DNA from: Boesenbergia rotunda
Taxonomy: Eukaryota; Streptophyta; Magnoliopsida; Zingiberales; Zingiberaceae
Direction of reading: 5' to 3'
NCBI GenBank assembly: GCA_024364735.1
Contig: JAGFNQ010005176.1
Location: forward strand, 153,930 to 217,929
DNA length: 64,000 nt
Position numbers and translations under genes: made by a program. Under the pieces are notes generated by a model. It searched no databases, had not been told where the DNA came from, and worked only from the letters and a program-made list of their open reading frames with translations. This document shows positions 1 through 10,749 of the stretch, piece by piece. The first letter of the stretch is position 1. Each line of letters opens with the position of its first letter.

Positions 1-1
1 G

Positions 2-1663
2 GTCAGGTCATGTACTCAACATCCTATCTCTAACCATGTTTCTTATTCTCGTTTGTCTTCTTCATATCATGCCTTTGTTTCACAGCTATCAAATCATGCT
101 ATACCTTCTTCTTATTATGAAGCTGTAAGGAACTCAAGGTGGCTGGAAGCAATGAATGAAGAAGTGGAGGCTCTTAATAAGAATGGTACTTGGGAATTAG
201 TAGATCCCCCAAAGGGGAAGAACTTGGTTGGTTCTAAATGGGTCTATGCTATTAAGTATAACTCAGAGGGTGACGTAGTCAGATATAAAGTCAGACTTGT
301 TGCCAAGGGATTCACTCAAACATATGGGGTGGATTACTTGGAGACCTTCGCTCCAATTGCAAAACTCAAATCAGTCAGGGTGATTCTTTCTCTTGCCTCT
401 CAGTATGGTTGGCCGCTATTTCAGCTAGATGTGAAAAATGCTTTTTTGAATGGTAACCTTCACGAAGAGGTCTACATGTTACCACCTCCTGGAATTGAAA
501 CAAAAGGGAAGGTTTGCCGACTAATAAAAGCTTTGTATGGACTTAAACAATCACCCAGAGCATGGTTTGATAGGTTCTGCAAAGTCATGACATTGTTTGG
601 CTTTAGACAAGGGAATGCTGATTATACACTCTTTGTGAAGAGGAAAGAGGACAAAACTACCATTCTTTTGGTTTACGTTGATGATATGATAATCACAGGT
701 GATGACGATGTTGAAATCCAGGCTCTTAAGTCCAAGTTAATATCAGAGTTTGAAATTAAAGACCTTGGGCTATTGAAGTACTTCCTTGGTATTGAAGTTG
801 CTCGATCTCAGGAGGGAATATATATATGTCAGAGAAAATATGTGTTGGATTTGCTCAAGGAGACAGGGAAGTTGAGTTGTCGGCCAGCATCGACTCCTAT
901 AGAAGTAAATCATGATCTTACTAGTTCTAATGGGGAAGATCTTACAAATCTGGAAAAGGGAACGTATCAAAGGTTGGTTGGAAAATTACTCTATTTGTCT
1001 ATGACTAGGCCTGACATTACCTACGCTGTTAGTGTAGTGAGTCAGTACATGCATGCTCCTAAAACTATCCACATGAAGGCCGTTGACAGGATTTTGAGGT
1101 ACTTAAAGTCATGTCCCGGAAAAGGCTTGTTGTTTAAGGGAGGCGGTAATCTGAAGGTGGAATGTTATTCTGATGCTGATTGGGCTGGTTCTAGAAATGA
1201 TAGAAGATCTACTTCTGGTTATTGCACCTTTTTAGGAGGAAACTTGGTAACTTGGAGAAGTAAGAAACAAAGTGTTTGTGCACGGTCCAGTGCGGAAGCA
1301 GAGTATCGAGCCATGGCACATGGTCTTGCAGAAATGTTATGGTTGAGTTTTTTATTAGAAGACATGGGGTTAAAGGCTGAATTACCTCTCAGGCTGTACT
1401 GCGACAACAAAGCTGCAATCAATATTGCAAATAATCCAGTCCAACATGATCGGACCAAACACATCGAGATAGATCGCCACTTTATTCGGGAGAGACTTGA
1501 TTCTGGAAAGTTATGTTTGCCCTATGTCAAATCTGAGGACCAACTTGCTGATATGTTTACAAAAGCTATACCCCAAGCTGTGTTTAATTTTGCCCTTAGC
1601 AAGTTAAACATGTTTGATATATATGTTCAACTTGAGGGGGAGTGTTGTGAGATGCAGGGGTAA
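2..1663 (+). CDS. Copia pol fragment: integrase C-terminus, reverse transcriptase, RNase H
   Basis: The frame is open from the left edge to a TAA at 1661-1663, so this is a partial CDS with no true start here. It begins in the linker after integrase. RT follows, starting with the typical GSKWVYAIKY block near 230-250, with LDVKNAFLNG near 425-455 and the catalytic YVDDM at about 674-688. RNase H follows, with SDADWAGS near 1171-1194, an SSAEAEY block near 1285-1310, and CDNKAAIN near 1399-1422. No stop or frameshift interrupts it, unlike the sister copy at 6870-9103. The last seven codons lie inside the LTR. The product would copy element RNA into cDNA in virus-like particles. Whether the whole element is coding-competent cannot be seen. 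Confidence 0.92.
   Translation, partial: VRSCTQHPISNHVSYSRLSSSYHAFVSQLSNHAIPSSYYEAVRNSRWLEAMNEEVEALNKNGTWELVDPPKGKNLVGSKWVYAIKYNSEGDVVRYKVRLVAKGFTQTYGVDYLETFAPIAKLKSVRVILSLASQYGWPLFQLDVKNAFLNGNLHEEVYMLPPPGIETKGKVCRLIKALYGLKQSPRAWFDRFCKVMTLFGFRQGNADYTLFVKRKEDKTTILLVYVDDMIITGDDDVEIQALKSKLISEFEIKDLGLLKYFLGIEVARSQEGIYICQRKYVLDLLKETGKLSCRPASTPIEVNHDLTSSNGEDLTNLEKGTYQRLVGKLLYLSMTRPDITYAVSVVSQYMHAPKTIHMKAVDRILRYLKSCPGKGLLFKGGGNLKVECYSDADWAGSRNDRRSTSGYCTFLGGNLVTWRSKKQSVCARSSAEAEYRAMAHGLAEMLWLSFLLEDMGLKAELPLRLYCDNKAAINIANNPVQHDRTKHIEIDRHFIRERLDSGKLCLPYVKSEDQLADMFTKAIPQAVFNFALSKLNMFDIYVQLEGECCEMQG
1634..1642 (+). other. Polypurine tract of the left Copia element
   Basis: GAGGGGGAG lies directly before the LTR start TGTTG, the expected site of plus-strand DNA priming. 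The complete element nearby has the identical tract. Confidence 0.85.
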
Positions 1664-1844
1664 TTAGGTCTTTTCTTTCTATCTTGTGCCATTAGGGTTT
1701 TGCAGTTTTTCTATATGACATAATTAATATGTCTTTAGAATTGGTCAATTGACTAAGTCCTCATAAACATCTATATATTGTATTCTTCATGCACATAATG
1801 AATGATTATTTTTGGGATTATATCTCTTTCTTTTCTATCCAACA
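1643..1844 (+). repeat. Probable 3' LTR of the left Copia element
   Basis: The LTR starts TGTTGTGAG immediately after the polypurine tract. The first 70 bases or so match the 121-bp LTRs at 3607 and 9074, including a shared CATTAGGGTTTTGCAG-like block, after which the sequences diverge. The end is placed at CCAACA (1839-1844), just before an AT microsatellite. It is an inference because the partner LTR is outside the window. Confidence 0.6.
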
Positions 1845-1862
1845 ATATATATATATATATAT
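1845..1862. repeat. (AT)n microsatellite
   Basis: About nine AT dinucleotides in a row directly follow the probable LTR end. Confidence 0.9.
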
Positions 1863-1888
1863 AAGAACTCGAGTTAACTATTCATCAA

Positions 1889-2124
1889 TAAAAAAACGAT
1901 TAACGAGGTTTTTCCAACCTCGGGCGACCGGCCTGACCCCACGGAAGTTTTCCACTGACCGCCAGGATAAAGTACTCGCGGCAAGGTCCAGAAGCCCAGC
2001 GTATCAGGATTCACGCCCCATTTGGAGGAAAAATCCCTGTAAAATACGCAGTAGTTGGGGATCGAACCGCAGATGCCTGGGATGATAACTAGTTGCCCTT
2101 CCATTGCACCATAGCCCCGAGGCG
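1889..2124 (-). mobile_element. tRNA-derived SINE with 12-bp target duplication
   Basis: On the minus strand the element begins with a tRNA-like head: GGGGCTATGGTGCAATGG (A-box-like) and, about 45 bases on, GGTTCGATCC (B box). A GC-rich body of about 150 bases follows, ending in a short T-rich tail. It is flanked by a perfect direct repeat, ACTATTCATCAA, at 1877-1888 and 2125-2136. Length (about 236 bp), pol III boxes and TSD together define a SINE. The body is unlike the Au-type copy at 21.26 kb, so it is a different family. The tRNA-like head is not a functional tRNA gene. Confidence 0.85.
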
Positions 2125-2136
2125 ACTATTCATCAA

Positions 2137-3601
2137 GCATATTGGTGAAGATATTATTAATGGATAAAAAACATTATTCAAAAAGCTAACATAATTAAAA
2201 TAAAAATAAGATGATGAATATGTGGAGTTAGCAAACAAGATAAAATAAAAAATAAAATAAAACTTAATATTTAAGAGCATTTTAAAATCCATTTATCTCT
2301 AACAATGATAAAATGATTTGATATGAACATATTCAAGAGCAACAAATAAATCATTTAATTAGAAGAGTTAGTCTATTGAAATAGAATAAACACATCAAAA
2401 AAAGATACCTGTGAAATTAGTTTATGTAATAAGAACTAACTAATTGATTTGCATATTAATAGTGACATACCCATGGAGATAAAATTCATGTAGTTGGCCC
2501 AACTAACTAGGGCAATCATGACATAACTGAATTTGATTTTTTTTATAATTTGCTTCATTCGTTGATTTTATAATTATGAAAATGAATATCACATCTCTAG
2601 GAGTTACACCTAAAGGTATATCAAAGATTGGCACAAGCTAGAGAGTCATGCATCATTAAAGCTAGTGCACTTAAGGCATCACTCTCTATTAAAAGAATTC
2701 ACACATACGAGGAGTTGGTACTTTCAATTTGACTTATTCAGTGCAAATTTTTATTGCTCCAACACAATCTAGATAATCTGGCATGTTTGCTAAAGATACC
2801 TTGATGAACTTAGGATAGAACTATTTTTCAACCAAATCCCTTTACAATATTTTTTCAGAATTAACAACAAGATCAAAGTAAAGAGCAATATGATTCAATT
2901 TGGAAAAAAAAATAAAAAAATAAAATCATTTATGTAGTATCCAACATTAAACCTAATGACTAGGCAAGTCAACGAAACTAATTATTCTAACAAATATAAA
3001 TGTGACAAATAAGATCTATAACTTGGGCACTTATTAAAGAACAGCTTGAAATAAAATCTCAGGAGCTAAAATTCCAAATTGGTCAATAAACTTGGAATAA
3101 AATCTTCGAGTAGGATAGACAACAATTCAAGCAGCCCCAAAACACCGTATATAGAAATAATGGATGATGATTAATTAGTTCATCACCTATATAGAAAAAT
3201 AGAAGATCAATTATATAAGAGAGAATGAATGCTTTTGGTATTAGCCGTTTCCCAACAAAGAATGAAATTATCACATATTTAGAAAAAAGGTACGCACTAA
3301 ACATTCAAGCATTGTATTCTTATATGGTATTGTTGCGTTCACCTAGTCTAACTTTGCAATTTTTTTTCATAACCAAGACAAATTAAATTCAGCATTTTGA
3401 TAATAAGTTATTAAACTATTATACATTTTTACATAATAAAACAATGATTATATATTAGCATAGATTCAAAAAAAAAAATGTATATTTGAAGAAAATGATA
3501 ATTATTCTATTATTTTTCATAATTACAACTCTTTCATTATAAAAAAAACTACAATACTAATGAATGAACATAAAAATAAATTTATCAAATCCGTATCTTT
3601 T
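2137..3601. other. AT-rich intergenic stretch
   Basis: This stretch is AT-rich with many homopolymer runs. The only open frames are short and mutually incompatible. I see no gene, RNA or recognisable mobile element. Confidence 0.7.
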
Positions 3602-3606
3602 GTGAA

Positions 3607-3727
3607 TGTTATGAGTTGAGTTGCAAGGGTAGTTAGGTCTTTTCCTATTTTTGTGTCATTAGGGTTTGGCAGGATATATAAATCTTGTACAGGGTCTTGG
3701 TTTAATGTGATTGAAAGTTTTACAACA
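3607..3727 (+). repeat. 5' LTR of Copia 3607-9194
   Basis: It starts TGTTATGAG and ends TTTTACAACA. A TATA-like ATATATAAAT at about 3672-3681 would lie upstream of the transcription start. It aligns to the 3' LTR without gaps and with four substitutions. Confidence 0.95.
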
Positions 3728-3739
3728 TGGTATCAGAGC
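3728..3739 (+). other. Primer-binding site (initiator tRNA-Met type)
   Basis: TGGTATCAGAGC directly follows the LTR. This is the standard plant Copia site complementary to the 3' end of initiator methionine tRNA, used to prime minus-strand DNA. Confidence 0.93.
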
Positions 3740-3845
3740 AAGTTTTATCCCAACCCTAATTTTTTTTTCTCTCCTCGCGCGGCGCCGTCCTCTCTGCTTT
3801 TCCAAAGCACTCGACGCCGTCCTCTCGCGGACCCAGAACTCCTCG

Positions 3846-4037
3846 CGTACGCTCGCCGCGACCAGTGCTGCGCGATCTTCTTCTCCGGCTGCGTGATCTT
3901 CTTCTCAGTCTCTTCTCCTCGACGTGAACTCGACGCCGCCAACCGCTCCTCGCGCACGCTCGCCGCGACCAGGGCTGCGCGATCTTCTCCGGCTGCGTGA
4001 TCTTCTTCTCGGTCTCTTCTTCTCGACGTCGCCAGCT
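3846..4037 (+). repeat. Duplicated 107-bp unit in the Copia leader
   Basis: A GC-rich block beginning GCTCGCCGCGACCAG at 3851 recurs at 3958 with a few changes and a small deletion. It lies in the untranslated leader between primer-binding site and gag. The GC-rich leader contrasts with the AT-rich coding part and gives open frames on both strands that are not genes. Confidence 0.8.
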
Positions 4038-4498
4038 GCTCCTCACGAACGGCGAGTCAAACCTGTCCATCGTCTTCTTCTTCTTCTTGTCCTAAGGAAG
4101 GTCCTCTTTTCGCCGACGACAAGAAGATGGGTCTCCGCCGCCGACGGTCTTCTTCTCACGCTCAACAAGGTGACGGGTCTCGCTTCTTCTCGTGCTTGCA
4201 GTTGTGTGCTTGCAGTTGTACTCGCCACTGACCTGAACAGAAGGTCTACTTCTCCTCGCCGACGGTCTTCATCTTCTACGCCGACGTGTCTGAACAGAAG
4301 GTCTTCTTCAATCGTGCGTGCTTCAACTTGCCTCTGTGGGCAGGACTGGGACTTGGACTTGGGTCGCAGTTCCTCAGCGGTGGTGGGCGCGTGACTTGCT
4401 GGTGGAAAAGGGATTTTATTTTTCCTCTGCTCGCTAGATTTTCTGTTTTCGCCAGTGGAAAAGCTACGCACACGGTCCATCTCTTCTTGTGGTTTATT

Positions 4499-6886
4499 AT
4501 GGCGGACACATCTGGGGAAAGTTCTGGGATGTCTACAGATCCTTTGACTTCTTCTGGACAGGTACAACCAATTTTCACAATGACAGGAACCGGAGGACCT
4601 GGTCTTCAAATAACCTCGGAAAAATTGACCGAGACAAATTATGCATCATGGGCAGTTGCTGTTGAACTTTATGTTGAAGGCCATGATAAACTTGATATTC
4701 TTCACGGTACAAAAGTGAAACCAGATGAAAAGGACCCCAGTTTTCGTACTTAGAGGCGTGACAACATTCTGGTAATGACTTGGACCCTTAATTCTGTTAG
4801 TTCTGGCATCAAACAGGTCATTCTTCATAACAGAACAGCTGGTGATATGTGGAGGGCACTGGAGCAGATGTATGGTCGCAAGCATGATATGCTGCGTACT
4901 TATCAGATAAGTAGTCAAATTTTTAAACTTGAGCAAGGTTCTATGTCAGTTACAAATTATTTTGCTACTCTAAAAGGGCTATGGGATGAGTTTGACTACT
5001 ACAGGATGGATAACTGGAGTTCCACTGATGATCATCAGAGATATCTGAAAATTCTGGAGAAGGATAGAATCATTAAGTTTCTTAATGGGCTTCATGCAGA
5101 GTTTGAAAATTTAAAAGGACAAATTCTTAGTCTTGATCCTACTCCCTCTCTAGAACAAGTTTACTACAAGATTCTGAGTGAGGAAGGCAGGAGAAGGACC
5201 ATGAACAACAAGGGTAATATTTCTGCAGCAAGCACTCCAATTGGGGAGACTTCTGCTTTTGTCAGTTCTGCTAACAAGCTCAAGTCTGGGGGGATAAAAG
5301 GAAAAGGTGGGAAATTTTGTCGGCACTGCAAGAGAACTAATCATGATTCAAATTTTTGTTGGGAGAAATATCTAGAAAAAAAACCTGAAAAATTCAAATA
5401 CAGTGACAAGAAGGCGCCTAGTCGTGGAAATATTGCTGCCCAGAAATTAGTGGATGGGGAGACTACTGATTCTTTGGTACCTTCTAATATTAAGTTGTCA
5501 TCTACTGATATTGCCAATCTTCAAGACCTTTTATCACGACTTCAGACTTCATCCTCTGTCTCTACCAATTCGCCTCAAGCGCACACAGGTATTCGTGACC
5601 TGGAGTTAAGTATTGCTGGGTCAAGATCTTATAGCCCCTGGGTTATTGACTCTGGAGCTACAGATCATATGACAAATCTTGCTAATTCCTTCATTTCTTA
5701 CTCTTTGTCTTCTGGGCAAGATAAAGTGACTATTGCTGATGGCACCAAAGCCACTGTTGCTGGTAAAGGTTCCATACAACTGGCAGATCACTTTATCCTA
5801 TCATCTGCACTTCATGTCTCTTCCATTTCTCTTAATTTACTTTCTGTTAGTAATATTACTAAACAACTACACTGCTCAGTAACCTTTTTCCCTGATCATT
5901 GTATCTTTCAGGATCTCGAGACCAAGCAAACGATTGGGACTGGCCGTGAAGTAGGAGGTCTTTATTACTATCATCTTGGAACAACATCTGCTCTGAAGTC
6001 TACAGCCCAGTGTTCAGAAAATAAGCATCAAGAAATCTTATTATGGCATTCTCATTTGGGACATTTATCTTTTCGATCCTTAAAGGTTCTATTTCCTAGT
6101 CTCTTCTCCTCTGTTTCTCTTGAGTCTCTTCAATGTGAAGTTTGTCAGTTATCCAAACATTGTAGAACTCATTTTTCTGAGTCCATGAATAAAAGTTCGT
6201 CTCCGTTTGACCTTGTTCATTCAGATGTGTGGGGTCCCTCTCCTGTGCCTTCTTTGGATGGCTACCGATATTTTATCTCTTTTATTGATGATTACACTCA
6301 CTGTACATGGCTTTATTTGATGAAAGGCAGAGACGAAGTTCCTCGACTCATTCAACATTATTGCAGAATGGTTGAAACTCAATTCCACACAAAAGTGAAA
6401 ACTCTTCGATCTGATAATACACGGGAGTACTTTACACAGTCTCTAAATACCTTTCTAGAGGATTTAGGAATTCTTCATGAGTCATCTTGTCCCTACACAC
6501 CACAGCAAAATGGAGTGGCTGAAAGGAAAAATCGTCATATCCTTGAAACAACCCGTGCATTATTATTTCAGCGCCACTTACCCAAATATTTCTGGGTTGA
6601 TGCTATCCTTGCAACCGCTTATATCATTAATTGTCTACCATCAAAAGGTCTAGGGTATCGGTGTCCTCTCACTATTCTTCGTCCTGACACAACGTTGTTC
6701 TCTCTTACACCTCGGGTATTTGGCTCCCTCTGTTTTATTCATGTTCTTGGTCCCAAGTCCTCTAAGTTTGATCCTCGCTCTATACGGGGAGTCTTTCTAG
6801 GGTATTCCACTTGCCAGAAAGGCTACAAGTATTTTGATCCTATTACTAGGACAAGATATGTCTTGAAGGATGTTACCTTTTTTTGA
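4499..6886 (+). pseudogene. Copia gag-protease-integrase, broken by one stop and a terminal frameshift
   Basis: The start is ATG 4499, followed by the gag block LTETNYASW and a CX2CX4HX4C zinc knuckle from 5318. Protease has DSGATDHMT near 5648. The integrase HHCC region is near 6050-6150, and the catalytic core has acidic positions near 6218, 6410 and in the NGVAERKNR block near 6510. A TAG at 4751-4753, probably from a tryptophan codon, cuts gag after 84 codons; the same frame then runs open to 6886. There a run of seven T shifts the frame just before the integrase-RT linker. The family normally makes one polyprotein of about 1,300 residues. Here gag, protease and integrase cannot be made from one frame. 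Confidence 0.93.
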
Positions 6887-8527
6887 GTCCGAGTCCTATT
6901 ATTCTCCCCAGACTCGTCCTCAGGGGGAGAATCTTACCTCTTCCCTTGTACCTCAAGTGGTTCCTTCTCCTATTCCTATTTCACTGGATGTCATGGAAAA
7001 TAGAAAAGATGATGCTCCACTACTGGATGCTCCATTACTGGGCTCGCAGGCTTCACAAGAAATTATTACTTACAAGCGATGAAGACATAAGCAAGGACCT
7101 ACTACTAATCGACTAGCTGAATCGGATGCTCTGGCTCCTGATCCTGTATCCTCATTTGTTGAACCAATCGCACCCCTGAATATGAATGAGCTGAATCTTC
7201 CAATTGTTGTTAGGAAAGGGGTCAGGTCATGTACACAACATCCTATCTCTAACCATGTTTCTTATTCTCGTTTGTCTTCTTCATATCATGTCTTTGTTTC
7301 ACAGCTATCAAATCATGTTATACCTTCTTCTTATTATTAAGCTGTAAGGGACTCAAGGTGGCTGGAAGCAATGAATGAAGAAGTGGAGGCTCTTAATAAG
7401 AATGGTACTTGGGAAGAACTTGGTTGGTTCTAAATGGGTCTATGCTATTAAGTATAACTCAGAGGGTGAAGTGGTCAGATATAAAGCCAGACTCGTTGCC
7501 AAGGGATTCACTCAAACATATGGGGTGGATTACTTGGAGACCTTCGCTCCGGTTGCAAAACTCAAGTCAGTCAGAGTGATTCTTTCTCTTGCTTCTCAGT
7601 ATGATTGTCACTATTTCAGCTAGATGTGAAAAATACTTTTTTGAATGGCAACTTTCATGAAGAGGTCTACATGTTACCACCTCCTGGAATAGAAACAAAA
7701 GGGAAGGTTTGCAGGCTGATAAAAACTTTGTATGGACTTAAACAATCGCCCAGAGCATGGTTTGATAGGTTCTGCAAAGCCATGATATTGTTTGGCTTTA
7801 AACAAGGGAATGCTGATCATACACCCTTTGTGAAAAGGAAAGAGGACAGAATTACCATTTTTTTTGTTTACGTTGATGATATGATAATTACGGGAGATGA
7901 TGAGATTGAAATCCAGACTCTTAAGTCCAAGCTAATATCAGAGTTTGAAATTAAAGACCTTGGACTATTGAGGTACTTTCTTGGTATTGAAGTTGCTCGA
8001 TCTCAAGAGGGAATTTATATATGTCAGAGAAAATATGTGTTGGATTTGCTCAAGGAGACAGGAAGTTGGGTTGTCGGCCAGCATCGACACCTATAGAAGT
8101 AAGTCATGATCTTACTAGTTCTAATGGGGAAGATCTAACAAATCTGGAAAAGGGAACGTATCAAAGGTTGGTTGGAAAGCTACTCTATTTGTCTATGACT
8201 AGGCCTGATATTACCTATGCTGTTAGTGTAGTGAGCCAGTACATGCATGCTCCTAAAACTATCCACATGAAGGTTGTTGACAAGATTTTAAGATATTTAA
8301 AGTCATGTCCTGGGAAAGGCTTGCTGTTTAAAGGAGGTGGTAATCTGAAAGTGGAATGTTATTCTGATGCTGATTGGGCTGGTTCTAGAGATGATAGAAG
8401 ATCCACTTCTGGCTATTGCACCTTTTTAGGAGGAAACTTGGTAACTTGGAGAAGTAAGAAACAAAGTGTTTGTGCACGGTCCAGTGCGGAAGCGGAATAT
8501 CGGGCCATGGCACATGATCTTGCAGAA

Positions 8528-8978
8528 ATGTTGTGGTTGAGCTTCTTGTTGGAAGATATGGAATTAAAGACTGAATTACCTCTCAGGTTGTATTGCGACA
8601 ATAAAGCTGCAATCAATATTGCAAATAATCCAGTTCAACATGACCGAACCAAACACATCGAAATTGATCGTCACTTTATTCGGGAGAGACTTGATTCTGG
8701 AGAACTATGCTTGCCTTATGTCAAATCCGAGGATCAACTTGTTGGAAGATATGGAATTAAAGATATGTTGTGGTTGAGCTTCTTGTTGGAAGATATGGAA
8801 TTAAAGACTGAATTACCTCTCAGGTTGTATTGCGACAATAAAGCTGCAATCAATATTGCAAATAATCCAGTTCAACATGACCGAACCAAACACATCGAAA
8901 TTGATCGTCACTTTATTCGGGAGAGACTTGATTCTGGAGAACTATGCTTGCCTTATGTCAAATCCGAGGATCAACTTG
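8528..8978 (+). repeat. 214-bp perfect tandem duplication within Copia RNase H
   Basis: Copy 1 is 8528-8741 and copy 2 is 8765-8978, with no difference that I can find by eye. They are joined by 23 bases (8742-8764) that themselves repeat a piece from inside the unit (TTGGAAGATATGGAATTAAAG). The total shift is 237 bp, a multiple of three, so the frame is kept and the CDNKAAIN catalytic block occurs twice. Confidence 0.95.
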
Positions 8979-9064
8979 CTGATATGTTTACTAAAGCTAT
9001 ACCCCAAGCTGTGTTTAATTCTGCTCTTAGCAAGTTAAACATGTTTGATATATATGTTCAACTT

Positions 9065-9073
9065 GAGGGGGAG
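9065..9073 (+). other. Polypurine tract
   Basis: GAGGGGGAG immediately precedes the 3' LTR. Confidence 0.9.
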
Positions 9074-9194
9074 TGTTGTGAGTTGAGTTGCAAGGGTAGT
9101 TAGGCCTTTTCCTATTTTTGTGTCATTAGGGTTTGGCAGGTTATATAAATCTTGTACAGGGTCTTGATTTAATGTGATTGAAAGTTTTACAACA
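9074..9194 (+). repeat. 3' LTR of Copia 3607-9194
   Basis: It is 121 bp, from TGTTGTGAG to TTTTACAACA, followed by the TSD GTGAA. Confidence 0.95.
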
Positions 9195-9199
9195 GTGAA

Positions 9200-10739
9200 G
9201 AATACACCAAAGAAATAAATTATATTTCCCACTGATCAAATAACATTACATAAGTTTCTATTTTATAGAGAATTATTTAGATTTGGTGTAAGAAACAAGT
9301 TTTTAAATTTTTAAGATTCCAAAATTGAGATACATTCTTAATTTTTCAAATTTACCTTTCATTTAATATGAAGATTCCAAAAAATCAAAAGGTAAAACAT
9401 TCTTCTATGAATCATTATCTTAAATTCGAGTAACAAGGAATTGTTATGATAAAAATTCAAAACATAAATCACCAATTGTTAAATACAAATGAAATCAGTT
9501 ATATATGCCAAAACGAAAAAAAAACCATGCTTGTCAAAGGAAACTTTATCTCCCGTGATTAGACAATAGATGGGCCACCTACACCTAGAACCATCTTTTT
9601 ATATGTTGGTTTTGTCCAATGTATTTAGTCATGTTGTGAGAAAAAATTAATTCTAATGTATGTTTATCTAATGTATTATTTATTTTAATAATATTCAATA
9701 TTTTAAATTGAAAGAAATATTGTACTAAGAGGCATTTAAGACACCATCAATGATGTTGACTTTGTCACACAACCCATACTTTGTCAATTTTAGTGCTAAA
9801 GTATTCATTCATAACATTATAGTTTCTACACCTCCTGTGATTAGTATAGATATGCAGAACCATTCTCAACCCATGACATTAAATTATTTATCCGAAAGAG
9901 CAAAAAAAAAAAGTTGAAAATTCCTCACTCGTTGGATGTACAGAGAAGATAGCAAAGACATTATGCTCTAGATATAATAATTTATAGATTTAAAATTAAA
10001 TTAAATAATAAAAACATGAAACAAAAGTAAAAAAAAAGGAATGTCTTAGTTATCAAATGAATTCAATTTCAAAATGTATATATATTATAATGGACTCAAT
10101 ATGCAGACAACAAAATTAGAATGACAAATGTCATCTTTAAGGCAATTGGTAATTAGAATCCTATTAACTCCATCCAACCAATTGCCATCTAAAAGAGAAT
10201 AGTATGGCATATCATTCGCACATGACAAACCACAAAGGAAATATAGAAGGAATATCATATAGATAGTTAGAAAGTTCCAATTAAATAAATTAAAATATTT
10301 CACGGAAAAGTACTTTTCATGGGATGCAAAACAGTAGCTATTTGATCGAACTAAAGATCACTTTAATAATCTGATTCATCAACTGGTTTGACTACAAAAG
10401 AATCGATGTTTCATGGGAAAGCATGGAGTAACTCGACTTTCAAGCCTAGGAAATAGGTCTATCTGCTTACTTATCAAGGTCTTTCTATCCTTCTGCGGAT
10501 TCATATCCTTAAGACTTTGAAAGCACTTCCCCTCGCCGTCATCTTCTGTGCGAGGCTATCAAATCCTGATGTGCCATTAGTTCGAAAATAGGATAGCACT
10601 TATTCCGACTAAACCTTCTAGACGGAGAGAGCTTCCAAGAGCTGAGAGGAGGTAGGATTTGCTGCTAATTCAATTACTATTAAATGTCAATTGCTTCTTT
10701 CTTCTTATTTCCTTTCACAAGCTCCTTTTCCACCCTCTC
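9200..10739. other. AT-rich intergenic stretch
   Basis: I see no gene. The part from about 10320 to 10739 is less AT-rich and could be the flank of the same organelle-derived insert as the ycf1 remnant that follows, but no organelle gene is recognised in it. Confidence 0.5.
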
Positions 10740-10749
10740 TAAGACGGTT

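Larger units (their letters stand above)
1..1844 (+). mobile_element. Ty1/Copia retrotransposon, 3' part (5' end outside window)
   Basis: The window opens inside the polyprotein of a Copia element. RT and RNase H are followed by a polypurine tract (1634-1642) and a probable 3' LTR starting TGTTG at 1643. The coding part is very close to the complete Copia element at 3607-9194, so the two belong to one family, but their LTRs agree only over about the first 70 bases. The 5' LTR and TSD lie outside the window, so age and integrity cannot be judged. Confidence 0.9.
6870..9103 (+). pseudogene. Copia reverse transcriptase-RNase H, multiply disrupted
   Basis: This continues the polyprotein in the shifted frame. 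Against the intact sister sequence at 2-1663 the lesions are: a TGA at 7080-7082; a TAA near 7337-7339 where the sister has GAA; a deletion of about 22 bases near 7413 between GGGAA repeats; one-base deletions near 7605 and near 8063; and a 237-bp in-frame duplication within RNase H (8528-8978). RT motifs remain readable: KWVYAIKYNSEGE, LDVKNTFLNG and YVDDM near 7870. RNase H SDADWAGS and the duplicated CDNKAAIN block are also readable. The last codons enter the 3' LTR. No functional RT could come from it. Confidence 0.93.
3607..9194 (+). mobile_element. Complete Ty1/Copia retrotransposon, coding-defective
   Basis: Both boundaries are clear. The 5' LTR (3607-3727) and 3' LTR (9074-9194) are each 121 bp, with TG...CA ends and a 5-bp target duplication GTGAA (3602-3606 and 9195-9199). 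A primer-binding site abuts the 5' LTR and a purine tract abuts the 3' LTR. Gene order gag, protease, integrase, RT, RNase H is Copia. The two LTRs differ at 4 of 121 positions by eye, so the insertion is fairly recent. The pol frame nevertheless carries several stops and frameshifts plus a 237-bp internal duplication, so it cannot make the full polyprotein. LTRs of 121 bp are short for an element with a full coding region. Confidence 0.95.

Noticed and set aside
2055..2124. tRNA gene on the minus strand
   Set aside because: A and B boxes are present but there is no cloverleaf, and the sequence continues as a 236-bp SINE with target duplication.
3083..3304. Short minus-strand open frame with hydrophobic stretches
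   Set aside because: AT-rich sequence gives Phe/Leu/Ile-rich translations by composition alone.
3653..4609. Several open frames in the Copia leader on both strands
   Set aside because: Arginine/serine-rich composition follows the GC-rich duplicated leader; the true gag start is ATG 4499.
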